A stretch of 11,121 nt of DNA from Paracoccaceae bacterium (GTDB taxonomy: Bacteria; Pseudomonadota; Alphaproteobacteria; Rhodobacterales; Rhodobacteraceae): contig JAAEZW010000039.1 of the NCBI GenBank assembly GCA_018222665.1, positions 1 through 11,121 of the forward strand, read 5' to 3'. Positions within the stretch are counted from its first letter, which is position 1; the number at the start of each line of letters is the position of its first letter. Under the pieces are notes generated by a model. The model was not told where the DNA came from, searched no databases, and saw nothing but the letters and a program-made list of their open reading frames with translations. This document shows positions 1 to 6,684 of this stretch, piece after piece. Both the position numbers and the translations under genes were made by a program.

Positions 1-197
1 CCGCCGCGACCATCGATCATGTCATCCAGAAATCTACCCCACAGTAGATCGGGACCATCTATGGGCTGCGCAGACTCTTCCAATTCGGGGGCGTCAGGCT
101 CGAACTCTTCCTCCTCTGAGACTGGCGGTTCGACATCGGGCAAAAATGCAATGCCCCCCAACAACATCGATCCCAATAAACCTGATAACATAACCAT
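1..197 (-). CDS. Partial gene: N-terminus of a membrane-anchored or secreted acidic protein
   Basis: An open leftward frame starts at ATG 197 and runs off the left edge without a stop, giving the first 65 residues. Residues 1-20 are hydrophobic (MVMLSGLLGSMLLGGIAFLP), consistent with a signal anchor or signal peptide. Residues 21-50 are rich in Glu, Asp and Pro (for example PPVSEEEEFEPD), like an exported acidic linker. An AAAGGG ribosome-binding site lies 8 nt before the ATG; a GTG 9 nt upstream is a less likely start. The gene lies 71 bp downstream of the DUF5665 gene on the same strand and could be co-transcribed with it. A hydrophobic start followed by an acidic stretch is common in roseobacter secreted RTX/haemolysin-type calcium-binding proteins, but no calcium-binding repeat is visible here, so that identity is only a guess. 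Confidence 0.6.
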   Translation of the reverse strand, partial: MVMLSGLLGSMLLGGIAFLPDVEPPVSEEEEFEPDAPELEESAQPIDGPDLLWGRFLDDMIDGRG

Positions 198-268
198 GAA
201 ACACACCCTTTCCCAAGCCTAGTCTTGATTGCAGGGCCACAAAACTCAACCAATGTTTGCGGGATTGG

Positions 269-520
269 TTAACGTTTCATTTCAATCTGTTCGATCAATT
301 GTATGGCCCAATCGCCTAGGATTGGGATAAACTCGATCTGCGCAAGGATTTGAACAGTCACATAAACCAGAATAGTTGCCCCCAAAACGGACCCCAATCC
401 AAACGCCAAGCCCCGCAATAAATTGAACCACAACATCGCAATCACAGATCGCTGCATGCGCAATGCAGGATGGTTCAGCAATTGATCCATCTGTTCATTC
501 AGGCGTTGATCATCAGCCAT
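269..520 (-). CDS. DUF5665-family small membrane protein
   Basis: This 83-residue protein has a charged N-terminus (residues 1-22), a short stretch around NLLRGLAFGLGSVLGATILVY (about 33-53) that forms one long hydrophobic segment, and a second, weaker hydrophobic part, FIPILGDWAIQLIEQI. The arrangement LLRGLA-x-GLG followed by a membrane segment and a P(I/L)(I/L)G(D/E) motif is what I recall of DUF5665 proteins; their function is unknown and they are probably inner-membrane proteins. The start ATG at 520 has a GGAG ribosome-binding site 8 nt upstream. It overlaps the stop of the DUF1643 gene by 8 bp (ATGGCTGA), so the two are very likely translationally coupled in one operon. Confidence 0.8.
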   Translation of the reverse strand: MADDQRLNEQMDQLLNHPALRMQRSVIAMLWFNLLRGLAFGLGSVLGATILVYVTVQILAQIEFIPILGDWAIQLIEQIEMKR

Positions 521-1031
521 TTAGATCACTCCATAAAACGGGTTGCTGCGCATAACTTATGTACAGCGGATGTTTCGGATGCCCCGCCTTTGAAAGGCCT
601 AGATGAAAGACAGGGATGTCCATATTTTGCAACAGTTCTTTGACAGCTGCACCACGATTTAGGTATTCGCCATGCGTCCCCCATGCCGCAACAGTCACAT
701 CCGCCCAATCGCAGGCATCCAAAATTGCGGCATCATTTGCAGGACCGATAGGATCGCGAGCCACGCGCATTTGTTTGGGATCTGTGTCGCGCCATGCAAA
801 GATATTCGTCACGCGAAAGGCACCATAGCCCAGCGCTCGTGCCCTACGTTCGCACCGTTCAACGGTAGGGTCATTTTGCACCTCGGTCGCGGTTGAGGGG
901 TTCAGCATCACAAAATGCACCTTGCCACCCGTTTCATCCCAAACGCGCGTCAGGCTGTAACGATAGCGTTCGCAGTCAGAATAAATTGCCACTGACGCGG
1001 CATCGTCCTTTTGATGGGTCCGTTTTAGCAT
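513..1031 (-). CDS. DUF1643 domain-containing protein
   Basis: The protein has 172 residues if it starts at ATG 1031, which has an AAGG ribosome-binding site 7 nt upstream. The frame stays open upstream to 1091, but those 20 extra residues (MQWWKALLFAIFVVNRQGPG) do not resemble the family and have no better ribosome-binding site. Visible family motifs are RYSLTRVWD (about 24-32), VMLNPSTATEVQNDPTVERC (41-60), GYGAFRVTNIFAWRDTDP (68-85), AAWGTHG and LGLSKAGHPKHPLYI near the C-terminus. These match DUF1643, a small soluble family of unknown biochemical role found in bacteria and phages. The length is typical for the family. The gene leads a unit with the downstream DUF5665 gene, which it overlaps by 8 bp. 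Confidence 0.88.
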   Translation of the reverse strand: MLKRTHQKDDAASVAIYSDCERYRYSLTRVWDETGGKVHFVMLNPSTATEVQNDPTVERCERRARALGYGAFRVTNIFAWRDTDPKQMRVARDPIGPANDAAILDACDWADVTVAAWGTHGEYLNRGAAVKELLQNMDIPVFHLGLSKAGHPKHPLYISYAQQPVLWSDLNG

Positions 1032-1231
1032 GCCGGGACCTTGGCGGTTTACGACGAAGATTGCAAATAGTAAGGCTTTCCACCACTGCATTCTGGTGTC
1101 GATTGTGATAATCTGTAGGTGTTGTAGGTAATTCAGTTATTGTTTGTGTTTCGTGTAAACTGCATAGGTGTCGCAAAAGGGTCTGAAATATTTCCGATCC
1201 AGCGCTGCCATCATCTCCCCCAAAACGATAC

Positions 1232-2152
1232 CTAGGCCCCTTTTTCAGGGCGCACAAAGACGCGAGTAGGGTGTAATTCCCCTGCTTTAAACACGCCAAC
1301 AGCGATGGGTTCGCCATCACAATTCGCCCAACATTCATCGCCATATTCTAGATTGTCACCAATCACCATTGCGGGGTTTCCGTTGCGCAAACGCGCTGCA
1401 GCCTCGGGCGCACAACTGACCATGGGCAGATCAGTCAGACCCAATTCAAGCGGCAACAGATGCGCATCAATCTCTTCGCTACGCGCTAGATTTTCAATGG
1501 TTTCCAACGACACGGCCTGATCCAAATCAAATGGTCCCGACCATGTGCGTCGCAGCCATTGAACATGTCCATAACACCCCAATTTCGCACCCAGATCGCG
1601 GGCAATCGAACGCACATATCCGCCCTTTCCACAGACCATTTCCAAAATTGCGTGATCCGCATCGGGCTGTTCATTCAGGATAAGACTATCCACATAAAGC
1701 GGACGCGCAGAGAGCGTGATATCCTCGCCCTCGCGGGCCAACGCATAGGCCCGTTGCCCATCAATTTTGATCGCTGAAAACTTTGGTGGAACTTGTTCGA
1801 TATCCCCAACAAAGGCATGCAATGCATCTTTGATTTCATCGCCAGAGGGGCGCACAGCAGAACGTGAGATCACCTCACCCTCTGCATCATCCGTACTGGT
1901 CGCCTCGCCAAATTTCACCATAAATTCATAGGCTTTGAGGGCATCTGTAATAAATGGTACGGTTTTGGTTGCTTCACCAAGGGCCACGGCCAAAACCCCC
2001 TTTGCATCTGGGTCCAATGTCCCTGCATGTCCGGCCTTTTGTGCCTGAAAGGCCCATTTGACTTTGTTCACAACAGCTGTCGATGTCCAACCAGCGGGCT
2101 TATCAATAATGACCCACCCAGAAATCGCGCGGCCTTTGCGTCTGCGTACCAT
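1232..2152 (-). CDS. truB: tRNA pseudouridine(55) synthase TruB
   Basis: TruB converts U55 in the T-loop of nearly all tRNAs to pseudouridine. The 306-residue protein starts MVRRRKGR, followed by [13 protein letters not shown] (12-24) and the catalytic motif GHAGTLDP, with nucleophile Asp47. Later blocks are [22 protein letters not shown] and [12 protein letters not shown], all typical of TruB, and a C-terminal PUA-like region ends at HPTRVFV. ATG 2152 is preferred because it has an AGGA ribosome-binding site 7 nt upstream and matches family N-termini; a TTG at 2209 would add 19 residues unlike the family and overlap the upstream gene. It lies 53 bp downstream of the EamA gene on the same strand and may share its transcript. 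In many bacteria truB sits next to rbfA or rpsO; neither is beside it here. Confidence 0.97.
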   Translation of the reverse strand: MVRRRKGRAISGWVIIDKPAGWTSTAVVNKVKWAFQAQKAGHAGTLDPDAKGVLAVALGEATKTVPFITDALKAYEFMVKFGEATSTDDAEGEVISRSAVRPSGDEIKDALHAFVGDIEQVPPKFSAIKIDGQRAYALAREGEDITLSARPLYVDSLILNEQPDADHAILEMVCGKGGYVRSIARDLGAKLGCYGHVQWLRRTWSGPFDLDQAVSLETIENLARSEEIDAHLLPLELGLTDLPMVSCAPEAAARLRNGNPAMVIGDNLEYGDECWANCDGEPIAVGVFKAGELHPTRVFVRPEKGA

Positions 2153-2205
2153 TCTATATCCTGTATTTGCTAAGGCCCCGCCCCTACCCAATGCACAGGG
2201 TACGG

Positions 2206-3105
2206 TCAATCCCTAAGACGTTGAAACAGCCGTCCATCAATAATGGCCAATCCCAAACCGATCAGGGTCATCCCGATGATTTCCTTGATAAAAATGGACT
2301 CTCCCAGCACCAAAACACCCAAAATAATGGCCGAAATTGGCACCAAAAAAGTGACCAATGAAATATTGGTGGCACCTGCGCGTTCTAGGATGCGGAAATA
2401 GAGGATATAGGCGAATGAAGTGCACAGCACCGCCAATCCAAACATTGAAGCCGCTGCGTTAAATGACAGGCCCAAGATATCTTGGGGTCCATCAATCCAA
2501 AGCGCAATTGGCCATAAAACAAGGGAGGACATTGTGACTTGGCCCGTTGCGACCATTACGGGATCCACCTTTAATTCGCGAAAACGGCGGCCGAAAACGC
2601 TTGCAAACCCATAGGATAACGCGGCCCCCAATGCGCAAAGCTGCGCCCAAAAATCGGCCCCTAAACCACCGAGCGCCTCTGGCCCAACCATCAAAATGAC
2701 GCCCGAAAAACCTACGATAACGCCCAACACGCGCAGGATGCTAAACCGTTCATCTGTCAGGAAAAACCCTGCAACAAGGATTGTAAATAATGGGGTCGTC
2801 GCGTTCAAAATGGATGCTAAACCAGATGTGATTTGCGTTTGTCCTTGAACGATAAGGCTAAAGGGGATCGCGTTGTTCAAAACCCCCAAAATCAAAAGGG
2901 CCCCCCAAACTTGGGGCGTGGTTGGAATTTTACGTCCGGTAACACGTACAAACCCCCACAATGCCAGTGCCGCCACTGTCACACGAATGGCTACAATGGT
3001 TATAACGGGAAGTTCAGCAACCAAAATCGCGTTAAATAAAAATGACCCTCCCCAAACGGTGGCGAGTGTGATCAACATCACCCAATCATAGGCGTCCATT
3101 TTCAT
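2206..3105 (-). CDS. EamA/DMT-superfamily transporter (10 TM)
   Basis: This inner-membrane protein of 299 residues belongs to the drug/metabolite transporter superfamily, whose members export amino acids and other small metabolites; the substrate cannot be read from sequence. Two EamA repeats of about 140 residues are visible. The first begins [16 protein letters not shown] and contains [30 protein letters not shown] and FFLTDER. The second begins around [19 protein letters not shown] and ends [15 protein letters not shown]...[11 protein letters not shown]. These are standard EamA landmarks, and about ten membrane segments are expected. ATG 3105 is chosen because it places only a few residues before TM1 and has GAGTGG upstream. 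ATG 3159 (18 extra residues, GGAA 7 nt upstream) and ATG 3099 remain possible. truB follows 53 bp downstream. Confidence 0.93.
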   Translation of the reverse strand: MKMDAYDWVMLITLATVWGGSFLFNAILVAELPVITIVAIRVTVAALALWGFVRVTGRKIPTTPQVWGALLILGVLNNAIPFSLIVQGQTQITSGLASILNATTPLFTILVAGFFLTDERFSILRVLGVIVGFSGVILMVGPEALGGLGADFWAQLCALGAALSYGFASVFGRRFRELKVDPVMVATGQVTMSSLVLWPIALWIDGPQDILGLSFNAAASMFGLAVLCTSFAYILYFRILERAGATNISLVTFLVPISAIILGVLVLGESIFIKEIIGMTLIGLGLAIIDGRLFQRLRD

Positions 3106-3390
3106 CAATTTTGCCACTCTGTTTGGCGTCGGAATCACGTCGGTATTACGTCGGTGCATTTTTTAATTCCAGCACGATTTCATCAAGCGCGCGCGAATTG
3201 CGTCGTTTCCCAACACATTGCGCAGAATAACGCATCAATGACGAACCCCCTCTATATTCACAGAAAACAGCTGGATGTGGTGGTGGTGCTAAATAACATA
3301 GGGAAGACATGCTTGAAATCAGTCACCAATTTAGGGCAACCCCCAAAAGAATAAGGCAAAACAAGATGGGATTTCACACGGAAGACTTTA
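3106..3390. other. Gene-free stretch upstream of the EamA gene
   Basis: I find no convincing gene in this stretch. A 66-codon open frame on the plus strand (3154-3354) has no family resemblance and no good ribosome-binding site. The right part becomes AT-rich towards the tRNA 3'-end copy that starts at 3391. The promoter of the leftward EamA gene is expected here; a TTGATG (minus strand, 3180-3185) with a weak AAAAAT 17 bp further on is the only box pair I noticed, and it is weak. Confidence 0.4.
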
Positions 3391-3410
3391 TGGAGCCTAG
3401 GGGGATCGAA
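3391..3410 (-). repeat. 20-bp exact copy of the tRNA-Ala 3' end (att-like direct repeat)
   Basis: The 20 bases at 3391-3410 are identical to 3601-3620, which run from the T-loop (TTCGA) through the 3' acceptor strand to the discriminator A73 of tRNA-Ala(GGC). The bases immediately outside differ on both sides and the encoded CCA is not copied, so the repeat is exactly 20 bp with a 210-bp offset. Site-specific tyrosine recombinases commonly integrate elements into tRNA 3' ends and leave such a copy at the far end of the element. No integrase gene is visible between the copies, so this would be a relic or scar. Confidence 0.9.
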
Positions 3411-3597
3411 TTATTAATTCAAGGAGATACAGTACGATACAAAAACTTATTTATTTTTAGTGCTTTGTAAGAAACCATAGTCCAGTAAGATTTAAGCAAA
3501 CTTACTACCTATCAAGATTTTTGTAGGGGCGGACTTGGGGGCTAAATTATGATAAAAATCATAAGTTACTGTTTTTATTTCAGTAAATAAGAGATTT
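3411..3597. other. AT-rich interval between the two tRNA 3'-end copies
   Basis: These 187 bases contain no gene. The interval is clearly more AT-rich than the flanking genes. The side next to the tRNA carries two small hairpins described separately (3547-3586). If the flanking repeats are old attachment sites, this is what is left of the inserted element or of its excision. Confidence 0.6.
3547..3586 (-). terminator. Two AT-rich hairpins downstream of tRNA-Ala, possible transcript end
   Basis: Reading the minus strand away from the tRNA, TTACTG (3586-3581) pairs with CAGTAA (3571-3566) across a 9-nt loop. Immediately after it, TTATGAT (3564-3558) pairs perfectly with ATCATAA (3553-3547) across a TTTT loop, followed by ATTTAG. 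They begin 11 nt beyond the tRNA CCA. Neither has a GC-rich stem or a strong U-tract, so a role in termination or in 3'-end processing of the tRNA precursor is only plausible. Confidence 0.35.
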
Positions 3598-3673
<76 letters not shown>

Positions 3674-3699
3674 AATTTCATACGCACTAGGTATGCAAT

Positions 3700-3734
3700 C
3701 GCGGCGGTATGATCAAGTGGAAATTACCGCCGCG
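3700..3734 (-). terminator. Strong hairpin after the FYDLN gene
   Basis: A perfect 10-bp GC-rich inverted repeat, CGCGGCGGTA (3700-3709) and TACCGCCGCG (3725-3734), encloses a 15-nt loop. It begins 12 bp after the FYDLN stop and ends 26 bp before the tRNA. No T-run follows on the minus strand, so it is not a classic intrinsic terminator; it could be a weak terminator, an mRNA 3'-stabilising stem or a processing site. The tRNA promoter must overlap it or lie upstream; the best candidate boxes (TTGATC and TACCTA, 17 bp apart) are poor. Confidence 0.5.
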
Positions 3735-3746
3735 TGTCTGTGTGTT

Positions 3747-4073
3747 TTAGCTTTCGTCTTCTTCCGAAGACATATCTGCGATATCGTCCAAAGATACGTT
3801 ATCATCATCATCTTCATCATCTAGAAGATCATCATCCATATCCATATCAACGTCATCGTCTTCTAGCACCACGTCATCCTCGGACACTTCTGTCTGTTTG
3901 GCTTTGCGTGTTGCTGCATCTTCTTGATCTGCGGCGATCAAACGTGTTTTTCCTGTATCCAGTTCAACAACCTCACCCGTGTATGGGCTTACGATTGGAT
4001 CTGCATTCAGGTCATAAAAACGCTTACCTGTGGTGGGGCATACGCGTTTTGTACCCCATTCTTCTTTGGGCAT
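3747..4073 (-). CDS. FYDLN-acid family protein (TIGR02300)
   Basis: This 108-residue soluble protein belongs to the alphaproteobacterial family named after its FYDLN motif and acidic tail; the function is not established. The start MPKEEWGTKRVCPTTGKRFY is typical, with FYDLN at residues 19-23 and a second element, SPYTGEVVELDTGK, at 29-42. From about residue 64 the tail is extremely acidic, with long Asp runs such as DDEDDDD. ATG 4073 has a strong AAAGGG ribosome-binding site 7 nt upstream; the frame continues to 4145 but without family similarity. The two short elements (C12-P-T-T15-G and S29-P-Y-T32-G) have the shape of the CPxCG knuckles of a zinc ribbon with three of four cysteines replaced. 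It is divergent from the metallopeptidase gene, and tRNA-Ala follows it. Confidence 0.93.
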   Translation of the reverse strand: MPKEEWGTKRVCPTTGKRFYDLNADPIVSPYTGEVVELDTGKTRLIAADQEDAATRKAKQTEVSEDDVVLEDDDVDMDMDDDLLDDEDDDDNVSLDDIADMSSEEDES

Positions 4074-4140
4074 AATGATCCCTTTCAAAAACTTTGGCCT
4101 TGTCGACGGTCTGCGCCAACTGCCATAAGAGTCGCGGTAT

Positions 4141-4155
4141 GTCAAAGGCTTTGAC
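4141..4155. promoter_or_regulatory. Palindrome GTCAAAG-G-CTTTGAC between divergent genes
   Basis: A perfect 7-bp inverted repeat with a single central base lies in the 129-bp divergent region between the FYDLN and metallopeptidase genes. Each arm ends in a TTGAC that could serve as a -35 box: TTGACA on the minus strand towards the FYDLN gene and TTGACC on the plus strand towards the metallopeptidase. No good -10 box is visible 16-18 bp from either. It is a candidate operator or a shared back-to-back promoter core. Confidence 0.35.
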
Positions 4156-4202
4156 CAAGAAATTTAGTATCGGTTTGCAATATAGGCCCTTAGGTTGGAA
4201 AA

Positions 4203-4889
4203 ATGCAGATATTTCTTAGCGAATATCCCACTATCGGTGCAACCTTGCGGCGATCACGCCAGGCAAAGCGTTTGTCGCTTAGAATCTCTTCGCTCGACGG
4301 TCGGATTACGATAACAGGGCCCCATTTTGTACCCGAGAGCACATTTCAAGATTTTCTGGATAACAAAGCTGAATGGATCCTTTCCAATCACAAACACATT
4401 GAACGCATCATTGTTGATGATGGCACATCTGTGCCCGTGCTGGGTAAACCGCATTTGATAAGAACCACCAATATGCGCAAAATATCTGTCGTGGACGATC
4501 AGATTTTGGTGCCCCGACGTAGTTCCAGCATTGGAGCACAGGTGAAAGGTTTTCTCAAATCACTGGCACGCGATCACCTTGCACAGGCCTCTGATCATTA
4601 TGCCCAGCGCCTTGGGCATTCGTATCAAGGCTTGCGATTGCGCGATACGCGTTCGCGGTGGGGATCGTGCTCATCCGATGGGCATTTAATGTATTCATGG
4701 CGCTTGGTAATGGCGCCACGCGATGTTCTGAACTATGTCGCGGCGCATGAGGTGGCGCATTTGGTTGAAATGAACCACTCTAAATCATTTTGGTCAGTGG
4801 TTCACGATATTTATGGCGATTACGAACAACCAAGGGATTGGTTGCGCACATCGGGCAATCAATTGCACCGATATAATTTCATTTCTTGA
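4203..4889 (+). CDS. YgjP-like (DUF45) zinc metallopeptidase
   Basis: This 228-residue protein carries the DUF45/YgjP domain, often annotated as M48-family metallopeptidase; the physiological substrate is unknown. The zinc site is H182-E183-V-A-H186 in YVAAHEVAHLVEMNHSKSFW, with a third ligand expected at H192 of the NHSxxFW motif. Upstream is the family signature TRSRWGSCSSDGHLMYSWRL (149-168). The N-terminal part, ATLRRSRQAKRLSLRISSLD, followed by a strand-rich region, is typical of this family. There is no signal peptide or membrane segment, so it is probably cytoplasmic. Only a weak GGAA sequence precedes ATG 4203. The GntR regulator starts 31 bp after its stop. Confidence 0.92.
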   Translation: MQIFLSEYPTIGATLRRSRQAKRLSLRISSLDGRITITGPHFVPESTFQDFLDNKAEWILSNHKHIERIIVDDGTSVPVLGKPHLIRTTNMRKISVVDDQILVPRRSSSIGAQVKGFLKSLARDHLAQASDHYAQRLGHSYQGLRLRDTRSRWGSCSSDGHLMYSWRLVMAPRDVLNYVAAHEVAHLVEMNHSKSFWSVVHDIYGDYEQPRDWLRTSGNQLHRYNFIS

Positions 4890-4898
4890 CTTTACGCA

Positions 4899-4912
4899 TT
4901 TGTGATCACAAA
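4899..4912. promoter_or_regulatory. Perfect 14-bp palindrome TTTGTGATCACAAA before the GntR gene
   Basis: The palindrome ends 8 bp before the ATG of the GntR/FCD regulator and fills much of the 31-bp gap after the metallopeptidase stop. A TTGACT -35-like box overlaps that stop codon (4886-4891), which would put the palindrome in the spacer and -10 region. FCD-type regulators often bind short palindromes at their own promoter, so autoregulation is the natural inference. The half-site also resembles CRP-type TGTGA/TCACA, but without the usual 6-bp spacer. Confidence 0.5.
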
Positions 4913-4920
4913 CAGGTAGT

Positions 4921-5568
4921 ATGAAACACAATGCAACCCCTGATCAGAATACCGTGGCCCATGATCGGGTCTATCGCGGGCTACGCACACGGATCATGCA
5001 TGGTGAAATTCTACCAGGTCAAGCGCTGACCCTGCGCGGGATTGGGACGGAATTTGGTGTTTCGATGACACCTGCCCGAGAGTCTGTTCGCCGTTTGGTC
5101 GCCGAGGGGGCATTATCCATGTCGAATTCCGGACGTGTATTTACGCCAGAACTGACAAGTGAGCGGATTGAAGAGCTATCTGCGCTGCGTTCCTTGATCG
5201 AGGTTGAGCTGGCCTCTCGTGCCCTGCCCCGCGCGCATTTGGCCCTGATTGACCGCCTTCAACGGATCAATGCAATGATTGCGGCGGCAATCGATGATCA
5301 TGATGCGGTCGCCTACATCCGCAGCAACCTAGATTTTCACAGAACCCTTTATTTACGGGCACAAGCACCTGCAATGTTGGCCATGGCAGAGACCGTTTGG
5401 TTACAACTTGGGCCAACCATGCGTAGCCTTTATGGCAAACTCAACAAAAAGGAACCGCCCCATTTTCATCGGGTGATACTTGCCGCGCTAAAGGCGGGCG
5501 ATGAACCGAGCCTACGCCTTGCTGTTCGCAGCGACGTCACACAAAGTTTGAAAATGTTGGGTGCCTAA
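4921..5568 (+). CDS. GntR-family transcriptional regulator, FCD subfamily
   Basis: This 215-residue protein has an N-terminal winged helix-turn-helix (about 11-78: VYRGLRTRIMHGEILPGQAL, then IGTEFGVSMTPARESVRRLV) and a C-terminal FCD effector domain (about 85-210). FCD domains sense small organic acids or sugar acids, usually around a bound metal. By comparison with well-studied members the ligand positions would be N136, H140, H183 and D205, so two canonical positions (Asp and the last His) appear substituted. AGGT close to ATG 4921 is a weak ribosome-binding site. It converges on accA with only 4 bp between stops. Its target genes cannot be read from context; the nearby mcl1 and accA are possibilities. 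A perfect palindrome precedes its start. Confidence 0.93.
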   Translation: MKHNATPDQNTVAHDRVYRGLRTRIMHGEILPGQALTLRGIGTEFGVSMTPARESVRRLVAEGALSMSNSGRVFTPELTSERIEELSALRSLIEVELASRALPRAHLALIDRLQRINAMIAAAIDDHDAVAYIRSNLDFHRTLYLRAQAPAMLAMAETVWLQLGPTMRSLYGKLNKKEPPHFHRVILAALKAGDEPSLRLAVRSDVTQSLKMLGA

Positions 5569-5572
5569 ATTC

Positions 5573-6535
5573 TTAGGCCGCTAATCCTTTTGATCCCATA
5601 TCAAGGAATTTTTTTCGGCGGTCTTGGATCAACGCATTGGGTTTTGAATTTGCCATATCGGCTAACATACCGCTAATCGCATTCTTAACCGCTTCGATCG
5701 TGGCTGCACGGTCACGATGAGCGCCGCCAACAGGTTCCGCAATAATGTGATCACATACGCCCAGTTTGTTCAAATCTTGTGCTGTTAGGCGTAATGCTTC
5801 TGCCGCCTCGCGCATTTTTTCCGCGTCCTTCCACAAAATTGAAGCACAGCCTTCGGGTGAAATTACAGAATACACAGAATGCTCTAATATCGCGACGCGA
5901 TTAGCGGTCGCAAAGGCGACAGCGCCACCTGACCCACCCTCACCGATAATGACAGATACCAAGGGCACACCCAATTGCAGGCATTTTTCTGTGCAGCGGG
6001 CGATGGCCTCTGATTGGCCACGCTCTTCTGCGCCTTTGCCGGGGTAGGCACCTGGTGTGTCCACCAATGTCACAACGGGCAGACCAAATTTATCGGCCAT
6101 CTCCATCAAACGGATCGCTTTGCGGTACCCTTCAGGTCGTGCCATGCCGAAATTTCGTTCGATACGCGATTTCGTGTCATTGCCCTTTTCGTGGCCAATC
6201 ACGATAACAGGTGTGTCATTGAAACGTGCCAACCCGCCCAATACCGCGTGGTCGTCAGCAAAGTTGCGATCCCCTGCAAGGGGTGTGAACTCTGTGAACA
6301 AGGCATCGATATAATCCTGACAATGCGGACGTTCAGGGTGCCGTGCAATCTGACATTTCCGCCACGGCGTGAGGGTTTGATACAACTCTTTCAAAAGCTG
6401 CTCGGCCTTGCGGTCAAGCGCTTTGGCCTCGTCCTCAATATCCATATCTTCGTTTTGACGAGCCATTGCGCGTAACTCCTCGGCCTTGCCTTCGATTTCA
6501 GCCAATGGTTTTTCAAAATCTAGATAGTGGGTCAT
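5573..6535 (-). CDS. accA: Acetyl-CoA carboxylase carboxyltransferase subunit alpha
   Basis: AccA forms, with AccD, the carboxyltransferase that moves carboxyl from carboxybiotin to acetyl-CoA, making malonyl-CoA for fatty acid synthesis in the cytoplasm. The 320 residues match the family length. Landmarks are [15 protein letters not shown] at the start, [13 protein letters not shown] (64-76), [18 protein letters not shown] (88-105), [17 protein letters not shown] (128-144), [18 protein letters not shown] (157-174), GEGGSGGA (198-205) and [12 protein letters not shown] (226-237). ATG 6535 has an AAAGG ribosome-binding site 6 nt upstream. The gene is monocistronic in this window: upstream mcl1 is separated by 149 bp with a likely terminator. 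In bacteria accA and accD are often unlinked, as here. Confidence 0.98.
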   Translation of the reverse strand: MTHYLDFEKPLAEIEGKAEELRAMARQNEDMDIEDEAKALDRKAEQLLKELYQTLTPWRKCQIARHPERPHCQDYIDALFTEFTPLAGDRNFADDHAVLGGLARFNDTPVIVIGHEKGNDTKSRIERNFGMARPEGYRKAIRLMEMADKFGLPVVTLVDTPGAYPGKGAEERGQSEAIARCTEKCLQLGVPLVSVIIGEGGSGGAVAFATANRVAILEHSVYSVISPEGCASILWKDAEKMREAAEALRLTAQDLNKLGVCDHIIAEPVGGAHRDRAATIEAVKNAISGMLADMANSKPNALIQDRRKKFLDMGSKGLAA

Positions 6536-6638
6536 GATCTGCCTTTATCTTGGTTCGACACGCTATATGGTATCCATGCATATTTATTGCAAGCATTCAA
6601 TTCATGCGAGCCATAGTTGATGCATTTCCGAGCAAGGC

Positions 6639-6671
6639 AAAAATGCGCGAAGCAATCGACCACCCGCATTT
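6639..6671 (-). terminator. Probable intrinsic terminator of mcl1
   Basis: On the minus strand, 13 bp after the mcl1 stop, AAATGCG (6671-6665) pairs with CGCATTT (6647-6641) across a 17-nt loop, and the second arm runs into a TTTTT tract (6643-6639). The stem is short, but its position and T-run fit an intrinsic terminator separating mcl1 from accA. Confidence 0.5.
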
Positions 6672-6684
6672 AGGGGGGAAACGA

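Noticed and set aside
976-1344. 122-codon leftward open frame bridging the truB-DUF1643 gap
   Set aside because: It overlaps the end of truB and the start of the DUF1643 gene in another frame, and its protein (Arg/Thr/Leu-rich, no recognisable motif) looks like shadow translation.
3154-3354. 66-codon rightward open frame upstream of the EamA gene
   Set aside because: No ribosome-binding site, no family resemblance, and it covers the expected promoter of the EamA gene.
3734-4075. 113-codon rightward open frame rich in His, Leu, Tyr and Arg
   Set aside because: It is the antisense of the Asp/Glu codon runs of the FYDLN gene, which explains its odd composition and lack of stops.
5745-5756. Second TGTGATCACA palindrome (ATGTGATCACAT), similar to the one before the GntR gene
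   Set aside because: It lies within conserved accA codons (Val-Cys-Asp-His-Ile) far from a start, so chance is the simplest explanation, although binding there was not excluded.
6014-6475. 153-codon rightward open frame inside accA
   Set aside because: Antisense to strongly conserved accA coding sequence, with no family resemblance.
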